From positions 434,001 to 498,000 of the forward strand of contig NZ_CP159218.1 of assembly GCF_040438885.1 (NCBI RefSeq): a DNA stretch of 64,000 nucleotides, written 5' to 3'. Numbering within the stretch: the stretch's first letter is position 1; every line of letters starts with the position of its first letter. The notes under the pieces are model-generated. The model was not told the DNA's origin and did no database searches. It saw only the letters and a program-made list of their open reading frames with translations. Made by a program: the position numbers and the translations under genes. This stretch comes from Nakamurella sp. A5-74 (lineage in GTDB: Bacteria > Actinomycetota > Actinomycetes > Mycobacteriales > Nakamurellaceae). Positions 1-7,062 of the stretch are shown here, in pieces.

Positions 1-63
1 GGAGCTGGTGGGTCCGGCAGCCCAGAGCCGACCACCGGCCCGTCCGCGGCGGGCGACGCGTCG

Positions 64-372
64 ATGCTCATCCGGATCTTCAAGGTCGTGGCAGTGCTGG
101 AGGCGTTCTCCTGGCTCGCGCTGCTGATCGGGATGTACTTCAAGTGGATCGCGCAGACGTCCGAGGTCGGCGTGCAGATCTTCGGCCCGATCCACGGAGG
201 CGTCTTCGTCGCCTACGTCGCGGTGACCGCGTTGGTCGCCCGCCGGCAGCGCTGGCCACTGTTCTGGACGACGGCACTGGCGCTGGGTGCTTCGATTCCG
301 CCGTTCTTCACCCTGTGGTTCGAGCGCTGGGCCGTGCGCGCCGGCCGGCTGGACGCAGTCCCAGCCCGCTGA
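64..372 (+). CDS. DUF3817-type small integral membrane protein
   Basis: The 102-residue product has about three hydrophobic helices and the MLIRIFKVVAVLEAFSWLAL opening typical of DUF3817 membrane proteins, a common actinobacterial family of unknown function. The family match is from recognition of the N-terminal helix and the GPIHGGVFVAYV segment. The frame stays open from base 1 to the ATG at 64 with a Gly/Ser/Pro-rich reading, so the true start could lie before the window. I chose ATG 64 because the family normally starts right at this helix. No Shine-Dalgarno sequence is evident. Confidence 0.75.
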   Translation: MLIRIFKVVAVLEAFSWLALLIGMYFKWIAQTSEVGVQIFGPIHGGVFVAYVAVTALVARRQRWPLFWTTALALGASIPPFFTLWFERWAVRAGRLDAVPAR

Positions 373-506
373 GCGGCGCACGCCTGAGTGCCGGCGCCGG
401 TGCTGACCCACGGCGATGTGGACGGTTTCCGGCACGAACCCACTCAGGCTGCCATCCTGGTGTCCGTCGGGCGACGGTCCGTCGGGCGGTCGAGGGGAGT
501 CGGGGG

Positions 507-1088
507 ATGACGGGATCGGACGGGCACGTCGAGCAGGTCGCGGGCGCCCCGCGGCAGCAACCGCAGCCGCAGCACTGGCAGCAGGCGCAGCCGCCGCGGG
601 CGCAGGATCGGTCGGTCGGTCTGCCCGGCTGGCGTCCTGAGGTGCCGTCGGACGACGGTGGTGGGGTACGTCGGCGGCTCGACCCCCCGCCGCTGGTCAC
701 CGCTGCCGCAGTGCTGGCCATCGTCATCGGCAGCCTGTTGCTCGTGCTGGCCGTGACCGCCTTCGCCGGGTCCGCCAATTCGTACCTGTCTGCCGTCCGG
801 CTGGCGTTCCCGGCAGTCCTGCTGGTCGGTGGCCTACTGGCTCTGCTGGGACGGCGCGGCGCGCTGACAACGGGAGCGGTGTTCCTGCTGATCACCGGGG
901 TCGTGTTGGTCGTCCAGGTGCTGGGATCCGACCTCTACGACTCGCCGGCGGCCATGATCGAAGCCGGCCTGAGAATCTCGGTCGGCGTGCTGGTGTTGGT
1001 GTTCAGCAGAGTCCCGACGTCGACCACCTTCTTCGAGACCATGCAGGAGTTGCGGTACGGCCCGAAGGACGCCGACTTCTTCCGCTGA
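507..1088 (+). CDS. Hypothetical four-helix membrane protein with Gln/Pro-rich cytoplasmic head
   Basis: The 193-residue product starts with a disordered Gln/Pro/Ala-rich stretch (residues about 1-60). Roughly four hydrophobic segments follow (starting LVTAAAVLAIVIGSLLLVLA), then a short charged tail ending DADFFR. I do not recognise the family. I chose ATG 507 because a GGGGAGTCGGGGG purine run lies just upstream; the frame is open further 5' but that part reads as low-quality arginine-rich translation. The neighbouring DUF3817 gene is upstream on the same strand, about 130 bases away. Confidence 0.6.
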   Translation: MTGSDGHVEQVAGAPRQQPQPQHWQQAQPPRAQDRSVGLPGWRPEVPSDDGGGVRRRLDPPPLVTAAAVLAIVIGSLLLVLAVTAFAGSANSYLSAVRLAFPAVLLVGGLLALLGRRGALTTGAVFLLITGVVLVVQVLGSDLYDSPAAMIEAGLRISVGVLVLVFSRVPTSTTFFETMQELRYGPKDADFFR

Positions 1089-1129
1089 GTCGCCGAGCCC
1101 GGTGGTGGCAGACCCCGCAACGAACTCCG

Positions 1130-1696
1130 CTACTGGGCTCGAGCATCCGGATGCTGCTGGCCCGCAGGCGGTTCCGAGCCGCCGAACCGGAATCTCGTGC
1201 AGTCATTCGGGAAGTCGAACCAGGCCAGGGCCAGCTCCGGGGTGATGACGCGCAGGCCACCGCCGTCGTCAGAGGCCCAGGCGTCTGGCTCCGGTCGGTA
1301 GCCGGCCGCTGCGTACTTCTTCTGGAACGCCACGGCGAGTTCGGCGCCGAGGCCGCGTGCGTCGGCACGGGTGGCCGTACTGGTGCCCTCGACGATCACC
1401 GTGCGCGTCCCGCTCTCGAGGTTCAGTGTCACCGCCGGGTGGGCCTCCGCGTTCCTGGCATGGACGGTACTGGGAGCACCGTCGTAGTAGAACGAGCCCA
1501 GCAGCCACACGCCCCAGCGGGGCACCACGTGCGGGCGCCCGTCCGGCCGTACGGAGGTCAACCAGTAGTGCTGTGCCGCAACGAGTTCAGCCTCCACGTC
1601 GGGCCACCGCAACACGCCCTCGACGGTGGTCGGGATGCCGTACCCCTCCGGCATCGTCGGTCGGTCGGCGGTCGGCGTCCTGGAATCTTCGCTCAT
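1130..1696 (-). CDS. Pyridoxamine 5'-phosphate oxidase-family (flavin/F420) protein
   Basis: The 188-residue product has the split-barrel flavin-binding fold signature: an early VEAELVAAQHYWLTSVRPDGRPHVVP strand pair, then a GSFYYDGAPSTVHARNAEAHPAVTL core and a VIVEGTST strand. Such proteins bind FMN or F420 and act as small-molecule oxidoreductases; the substrate cannot be told. I chose ATG 1696 rather than the longer open frame because the upstream translation is arginine-rich noise. A TATCCT -10-like box at 1703-1708 (minus strand) sits six bases before this ATG, pointing to a leaderless mRNA. It is convergent with the gene ending at 1088. Confidence 0.8.
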   Translation of the reverse strand: MSEDSRTPTADRPTMPEGYGIPTTVEGVLRWPDVEAELVAAQHYWLTSVRPDGRPHVVPRWGVWLLGSFYYDGAPSTVHARNAEAHPAVTLNLESGTRTVIVEGTSTATRADARGLGAELAVAFQKKYAAAGYRPEPDAWASDDGGGLRVITPELALAWFDFPNDCTRFRFGGSEPPAGQQHPDARAQ

Positions 1697-1702
1697 CGGC
1701 GC

Positions 1703-1708
1703 AGGATA
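1703..1708 (-). promoter_or_regulatory. Candidate -10 box, leaderless start of the PPOX-family gene
   Basis: On the minus strand the sequence reads TATCCT, six bases, then ATG at 1696. There is no Shine-Dalgarno motif between. This geometry fits transcription starting at or next to the start codon. Inferred from sequence only. Confidence 0.45.
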
Positions 1709-1770
1709 GGACGCTCCTCCGACAGCGAGGCCCCCGCGGATCTCCTGGGATCGCGGAGAACCCGCAGAGC

Positions 1771-2568
1771 TCAGCGACCTGCGCGCCGCCAGGCGATCAG
1801 CGCGGTCGCGTCGATCTCGTCGTCGCGGCTGATGGTCACGTCGAATCCTGCGGACCGGTAGAGCGAGGTGGCGGCCACGATCTGCGGCTCTCCGATCTCG
1901 GTCACGAACCGGCCCGTCGAGGTCATCCACCGGCCCGCTGCCCCTGCCATCCGACGATGCACGGCCAGCCCGTCGTCACCGCCGTCCAGTGCGGCGCGCG
2001 GCTCGTGGTCCCTGGCTTCCGGCGGCATCAGCGCCACCCGTGCGGTGGGGACGTAGGGCGCGTTGGCCACGATCAGATCGAACCGGAGTGTTGACGGCAG
2101 GCCGCCGAACAGGTCACCGCGGACCACCCGTCCGGCCGGTAGCAGACGGCTGGCGTACCCGACGCTCACCTCGTCCAGATCCGTTGCCCAGACATCGATC
2201 TCGCATTCTGCCGCCCGGGAGAGGGCGTACCCGATGGCTCCGCAACCGCAGCACAGGTCCAACACCGTCGAGGTCTCCCGTACGAGTCCCAGCGCGCAGT
2301 CGACGAGGTGCGCAGTGCGCTGCCGGGGGACGAAGATCCCCGGTCCCACCGGCACCCGCAGGCCGTGGAAGACGACGTGCCCGACGAGGTGCTCCAGCGG
2401 TTGCCCGGCCATCCTGGCCAGTACCAGGCTCTCCAGGTGCTCGGCGGTCGTGCTCCCCTCGACCAGCGAGGCGGCCTCCTCCTCGGCGAACACCGAGCCG
2501 GCCTGCCGCAGTCGCGCGGCCACCGCAGCGTCGCGGTCCGGAGCATGATCCATCCGCCCATGGTGCAA
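1771..2568 (-). CDS. Putative protein N5-glutamine methyltransferase (PrmC/HemK-related)
   Basis: The 265-residue SAM-dependent methyltransferase resembles PrmC, which methylates the GGQ glutamine of release factors. Visible motifs are motif I VLDLCCGCGAIG, a substrate loop NAPY (true PrmC has NPPY), and an N-terminal helical domain with the AGQPLEHLVGHVVFHGLRVPV signature followed by GIFVPRQRT. The NAPY variant and the length are typical of the actinobacterial PrmC-related paralogue family rather than of PrmC itself, so the true substrate is uncertain. An internal ATG at 2553 is an alternative start. The gene is about 40 bases from the end of the ene-reductase gene in the same orientation. 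Confidence 0.8.
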   Translation of the reverse strand: MHHGRMDHAPDRDAAVAARLRQAGSVFAEEEAASLVEGSTTAEHLESLVLARMAGQPLEHLVGHVVFHGLRVPVGPGIFVPRQRTAHLVDCALGLVRETSTVLDLCCGCGAIGYALSRAAECEIDVWATDLDEVSVGYASRLLPAGRVVRGDLFGGLPSTLRFDLIVANAPYVPTARVALMPPEARDHEPRAALDGGDDGLAVHRRMAGAAGRWMTSTGRFVTEIGEPQIVAATSLYRSAGFDVTISRDDEIDATALIAWRRAGR

Positions 2569-2609
2569 CGCGGGCGTCCCGGAGTACAGGCCGGCGCTTC
2601 CTGACCGGA

Positions 2610-3728
2610 TCAGGCGACCGGTGCGGCGCTGGGATGGTCGGCGCCGGGATGATCGGCGCTGGGATAGTCGGTGTACCCGCGGTGGTCCCCGCCGTAGAAG
2701 GTGGGGCGGTCAGGGGTGTTGAGCGGCGCGCCGGTCCGCAGTCGCGCGACCAGGTCCGGGTTCGCCAGGAACTTCGTGGCGAACGAGACCAGGTCGGCGG
2801 CGCCGTCCTGGATGACCGAAAGATGTTCGGCCGCAGTCTGTTCCGCCGGGTTGAGCACCAGGACCCCCGACCATGCCTTCCGCAGCAGGGGGGTCAACCC
2901 GGGATCGGTGGTCTCGGCAACGTGCAGATAGGCCAGTGCCAGGGGCTCGAGCGCGGCCACCAGCGCCAGGTAGGTCTCGCGGTGTCCGTCCTCGACGATG
3001 TCGTTGAAGGGGTTCGCCGGTGAGATGCGTAGCCCGACCCGATCGGCGCCGATCTCGTCGGCGACGGCCTGTGCCACGGCGACCGTGAAGCTGATCCGGC
3101 CGGCGACGTCGCCGCCCCAGGTGTCGGTGCGTCGGTTGGCGTTCGTCGACAGGAACTGGTGCAGCAGATACCCGTTCGCCGCATGGATCTCGACGCCGTC
3201 CAGGCCGGCGTCGATCGCTGCGCGGGCGGCTGCGGCGAACTCGGCGACGGTGTCCTGCACCCCATCGGCGGACAGCGCGCGGGGCGTCGGGAACTCCGCC
3301 ATCCCGCGGCCGGTGAACACCGAACCGGTGGCAGCCACTGCTGACGGCCCCACCGGCAGTGCGCCGGCGACCTCGGTGTGCTCCGGGTAGACGTCCGGGT
3401 GGCCGATCCGACCGGCATGCATGAGCTGGGCGAACACCAGGCCGCCGGCGGCATGGACGGCGTCGGCGACCAGCTTCCACCCTCCGACCTGCTCGGCGGT
3501 GTGCAGCCCGGGAGTGGCCGGGTAGCCCTGACCGATCGCCGACGGCTGCGTTCCCTCGGTGATGATCAGCCCGGCGCTCGCTCGCTGGCCGTAGTACTGC
3601 GCCATCAGTGGTGTCGGGACCGTGTCGTTCGCCCGGTTGCGGGTCATCGGGGCCATCACGATGCGATTGCGCGCTCGGTACCTGCCGATCGTCACCGGAG
3701 TGAACGCTGCGTCGGTCGCCGTCGTCAT
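2610..3728 (-). CDS. Alkene reductase, Old Yellow Enzyme family
   Basis: The 372-residue FMN-dependent, NAD(P)H-using ene-reductase reduces activated C=C bonds of enones and similar electrophiles. The sequence shows the NRIVMAPMTRNRA opening strand, the EGTQPSAIGQGYPATPG loop and the catalytic HAANGYLLHQFLS segment (His/Asn substrate pair and Tyr proton donor). It also shows a GLRISPANPFNDI strand and the C-terminal FLANPDLVARLRTGAPLN flavin region. I chose ATG 3728 because GGAGCAACCACC precedes it and residues match the family start. The last residues carry a three-unit repeat (YPSADHPGADHPSA) encoded by a 15-bp tandem repeat. It is divergent from the FtsX permease gene. Confidence 0.93.
   Translation of the reverse strand: MTTATDAAFTPVTIGRYRARNRIVMAPMTRNRANDTVPTPLMAQYYGQRASAGLIITEGTQPSAIGQGYPATPGLHTAEQVGGWKLVADAVHAAGGLVFAQLMHAGRIGHPDVYPEHTEVAGALPVGPSAVAATGSVFTGRGMAEFPTPRALSADGVQDTVAEFAAAARAAIDAGLDGVEIHAANGYLLHQFLSTNANRRTDTWGGDVAGRISFTVAVAQAVADEIGADRVGLRISPANPFNDIVEDGHRETYLALVAALEPLALAYLHVAETTDPGLTPLLRKAWSGVLVLNPAEQTAAEHLSVIQDGAADLVSFATKFLANPDLVARLRTGAPLNTPDRPTFYGGDHRGYTDYPSADHPGADHPSAAPVA
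2631..2675. repeat. 15-bp tandem repeat, three units, in the 3' end of the ene-reductase gene
   Basis: Units are GGGATGGTCGGCGCC, GGGATGATCGGCGCT and GGGATAGTCGGTGTA. They encode the Pro/Ser/Ala/Asp-rich repeat at the C-terminus of the ene-reductase, outside the catalytic barrel. The unit length is a multiple of three, so copy-number changes would keep frame. Confidence 0.85.
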
Positions 3729-3957
3729 GGTGGTTGCTCCGCTCTTGGTGCGCACTTGCGCATGGTGGTCCCTGCAGGGCAGCGTCGGCATGCTCATGGT
3801 CATTCCAGCGGGGTGGGAGACCCACGTCACTCGCATCGGTGCAACAGTTCGACCCAGGTCGGCGCTTTCACCCGACGTGGCTCCTGTCGATCATGGCAGT
3901 CTGGACGACACCGGTGTCCGGGGTGCGGAGGTCACTGATCGGGGGAGAGGGTCCATC

Positions 3958-6900
3958 GTGCTGCCGAGAGCCGACTGGTGGGTGCGTCGATCACGGGTCC
4001 GCGCCGGTCTGCTCGCCGCAATCGCCCTGGTGGTGGCGACCGCCATCCTGCTGATCTCCGTCATCCTCGGCGTCGTCCAGCGCGGCAGCACCGACGGGGT
4101 CCGCGGGTACCTCGCGGAGCGCAGTGGGTCCACGACCGTGCTGTCCTTCGCCACCAGTCCCGGAACCGACCCGCAGGCCCAGACGATTGCTGCCCATGCG
4201 CTCGTCGACGGGTTGTTCAGCGGTATGCCCGTGGAGTTGTTCGATCGAACGTTCTCGGGCCGGTTCACGATCACGACCGGGCTCGCCGGGGCGCAGGACC
4301 CCCGGCCGGCGGTGCGCTGGGGAAGCTATCCGGGGGCCGAGCAGCACGCGACCCTCCTCGGTGGGCGCTGGCCGGCCGACACCGGCGCCGCTGATCGCGT
4401 GGAGTCGGCACTACCCTCCGAGGCGGCCGATCGGCTGGGTCTGCGGGTCGGCAGTCGCCTCGGACTGACCGTCGACACTCCGCTCGGCGGTACAGCAGCG
4501 CCACCGACGTTCGAGCTGGTGGTGACCGGGGTCTTCCGTCCGGACGTCAGCGGTTTCTGGTCGTCGTCCCGGGCGCTGGTGCCGGGCGCTGGCGTGACCG
4601 ATCCCGCCCCGGTGTTCCAGGTGGCGCCGCAGGTGCTCTCGGGAGACCGGGCTGTCGCCCCCGCGGGGGGTGTGCTGGCCGGATGGACACTGGTCCCCCG
4701 GATCGGGGCGATCACTGGTGACCAGGTCGCTGCGCTCCGGGCAGCGGTCGGGGCGCTACCGACGGCGGTCCGGGCCGACACCGCTGTCAACGTCGGCGGA
4801 ACCCTGTTCGCAGGCGGACTGGACGATTCCCTGGAAGCCGCCGCCGCGGCGGTCGCCAGAGCCACCGCGGCCGCGCCGCTGCCACTCGTGCTCGTCGCTC
4901 TGTTCTGCCTGGTGATGTTGGTCCAGCTGGGCCGCCTGCTGACGGACGACCGTCGGCCGGAAACGGTGTTGCTGCTCTCCCGGGGGCTGTCGGCGGCGCG
5001 TGCCTCCTGGTGGGCCGCGCTGGAGACGCTGGTGGTGGCGCTGACGGGGGCCGCCATCGGAATCGCGATCGCAGCGCTCGGTCCCGGCCTGGCGGTCGGC
5101 GGGCTGCTTGCGGCTGCGGCAGCGGTGCTGGTGGCGACCGTTGCAGCACTCGTGCCGGCCCACCGCGAGGCGGCCACCCCGTTGGTGCGCGACCGGGCCG
5201 ACGACTCGGGCCGCGGCAGGGCGCTGGTGGCCGGCGGAGCGGTGTTGCTGGTCAGCGGTGCTGCCCTGTTCACCTGGTGGCGCTTCCGCCGTTCGCCCGG
5301 CACGCCCACTGGATCGGTGGAGCCCGCGGTGCTGCTCGCACCTGCCGTCATCCTGCTGGCGGGTGGACTGGTGGCGACCGTGCTGTTCGGGATGGCGGCG
5401 GCGCTCGTCGCTCGCCTGCTTCCTGGCCGCGACCGGGGGATCGGGTGGGCACTGCCGGTCCGGCAGATCGCCCGCCGCGCAACCGTGTACGCCTCGATCG
5501 TGCTGCTCGGGTCGCTCTCGGTGGGGGGCGCGCTGCTGGCTTCGACGTACACCGGAACGGTGGCGGAGCTCGAGCGATCGGCGGATCGGTTGCAGGTCGG
5601 TCCGGATGTCCGAGTCAACGGTGTCGAGATCGTCGGCTCGGCGACCGATCCGGGGGTTCTTGCACAGATCGCCGCGCTGCCAGGGGTCCGCGCGACCTCG
5701 CCGGTGCTGGAGGTCGCGGCGCCCGACGGCGAGTCCTCCCGCACCATCATCGGGCTCCGTTCGGCCGAGCTGCCGTCGCTGCTGCCGGTCGTGGCGGGGA
5801 CGGATCCCGCGCTGATCGCTGCGGCACTGCAGGACGACTCGGATCCGGGCGAGGTGCTGCCGGGCGGCGCCTCAGGCGTGCGGGTGGTCGGCTCGCTGAC
5901 GGGTCCGGCGCGCCCGGGGACGGTGACGCTCTGGTGGGCAACGCTCGACGGACTCGCGGTGCGTCAGACGATCGGGTCCGCAACCACCCGGGCGCTGGAT
6001 CTGCGATCCGCTGCGCCGGTGGCCGGATCGCGGCTGATCGCTGCGGATCTGCAGGTCGATCGGTCGGCCGGCCCGGCGCGGCTCGGCGGCTCCCTCACCG
6101 TCTCCGCCATCGATTCCTCCGGGGCGCAGATCGGCGCGGAGTTGTTGCGCGGCAACGCCGACGCCCTCCAGATCGGGACCGGGGCAGACTCCGACGCTGC
6201 CGTGGGCACTGCCGCGGGGTTCCGAATCAACGTCGGCGAGGTGGAGGAGTCCGTCCGGCCGGTGCTGGTGAGATTCGGTCCCGGACTCCCGGCCGCGGGC
6301 AGTGCGCTCGCCGGTGTCGTCGATGCGCGCACGGCAGAGAACTCCGGTCTCGCTGTCGGCGACGTGATCGGTCTGAGCCCGGCCGGCGCACCGGTCGATG
6401 TCCGGATCGCCGCGGTGGTCCCGGTGCTGCCGGGATTCGACGGTACGGACGCGGTGCTGACCGATCTGCTGTCGCTGCAACGACACCTGCTGGTCGCCGC
6501 ATCCACGCTCGTCGGCGCGGACGGGATCTGGATCGGCTCGGACTCGCCCCGGGCGACCGCTGCCGCGGCCGGTAACAGCTTCGGCGGCGGGGCTCAGATC
6601 GTGGCGATCGGCAGCTCGGCGACCCTCAGTGCCCCGGCCATCGACGCCTACCGGTGGGGCACCGCCGGATCGCTGGCGTTGGCGCTCGCCGCCGTCGCGG
6701 TCGTGGCCGTCACCCTCGCCCACCGACGCCGTGCCGAACTCGTCGTCCTGTCGGCCATCGGGGTCCGGCCCGCGCGCCAAGCCGCAATGAGGCGACGTGA
6801 GCTGGGTGTGACGGTGCTCATCGGCTGGGTGCTCGGCGGCGTCCTCGGCTGGCTGACGGTCACCGCGGTGGTCCCACGGCTCGCGGTGCGTTCGGTGGTG

Positions 6901-7062
6901 GGCGGCCAGGACGTTCCCGATCCGGGGCTCACCGTCGACGTCGCGACGCTCGCCCTGCCCCTGGCGTGTCACGCTCTCGGCGTCCTGCTGGTGGTGCTCA
7001 TGAGTGCTCGCCAGGTACGCAGCAGAGCGTCCACTCCTGACCCGCGGTGGGTGACGCCGTGA
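3958..7062 (+). CDS. FtsX/MacB-type ABC transporter permease (giant, first of pair)
   Basis: The 1034-residue product has one N-terminal membrane helix (SRVRAGLLAAIALVVATAIL) and large extracytoplasmic segments. A first FtsX-type bundle lies around residues 290-500 and a second at the C-terminus (AGSLALALAAVAVVAVTLAHRRRAELVVLSAIGVRPARQAAMRRRELG). This is the duplicated FtsX architecture of MacB/LolCDE-like mechanotransmission systems, usually moving lipids, peptides or antibiotics outward; the substrate is unknown. I chose GTG 3958 because GGGGGAGAGG lies seven bases upstream and the translation becomes membrane-like there. It overlaps the next permease gene by four bases (GTGA), so the two are translationally coupled. 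Confidence 0.85.
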   Translation: MLPRADWWVRRSRVRAGLLAAIALVVATAILLISVILGVVQRGSTDGVRGYLAERSGSTTVLSFATSPGTDPQAQTIAAHALVDGLFSGMPVELFDRTFSGRFTITTGLAGAQDPRPAVRWGSYPGAEQHATLLGGRWPADTGAADRVESALPSEAADRLGLRVGSRLGLTVDTPLGGTAAPPTFELVVTGVFRPDVSGFWSSSRALVPGAGVTDPAPVFQVAPQVLSGDRAVAPAGGVLAGWTLVPRIGAITGDQVAALRAAVGALPTAVRADTAVNVGGTLFAGGLDDSLEAAAAAVARATAAAPLPLVLVALFCLVMLVQLGRLLTDDRRPETVLLLSRGLSAARASWWAALETLVVALTGAAIGIAIAALGPGLAVGGLLAAAAAVLVATVAALVPAHREAATPLVRDRADDSGRGRALVAGGAVLLVSGAALFTWWRFRRSPGTPTGSVEPAVLLAPAVILLAGGLVATVLFGMAAALVARLLPGRDRGIGWALPVRQIARRATVYASIVLLGSLSVGGALLASTYTGTVAELERSADRLQVGPDVRVNGVEIVGSATDPGVLAQIAALPGVRATSPVLEVAAPDGESSRTIIGLRSAELPSLLPVVAGTDPALIAAALQDDSDPGEVLPGGASGVRVVGSLTGPARPGTVTLWWATLDGLAVRQTIGSATTRALDLRSAAPVAGSRLIAADLQVDRSAGPARLGGSLTVSAIDSSGAQIGAELLRGNADALQIGTGADSDAAVGTAAGFRINVGEVEESVRPVLVRFGPGLPAAGSALAGVVDARTAENSGLAVGDVIGLSPAGAPVDVRIAAVVPVLPGFDGTDAVLTDLLSLQRHLLVAASTLVGADGIWIGSDSPRATAAAAGNSFGGGAQIVAIGSSATLSAPAIDAYRWGTAGSLALALAAVAVVAVTLAHRRRAELVVLSAIGVRPARQAAMRRRELGVTVLIGWVLGGVLGWLTVTAVVPRLAVRSVVGGQDVPDPGLTVDVATLALPLACHALGVLLVVLMSARQVRSRASTPDPRWVTP

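Noticed and set aside
5872-6972. Long minus-strand frame opposite the first FtsX permease (also similar long frames at 4326-5750, 6969-9365, 7463-9439)
   Set aside because: Arg/Gly/Asp/His-rich or Ser/Thr/Ala-rich shadow translation from high-GC coding DNA; no domains, no ribosome-binding sites, fully covered by a clear gene.
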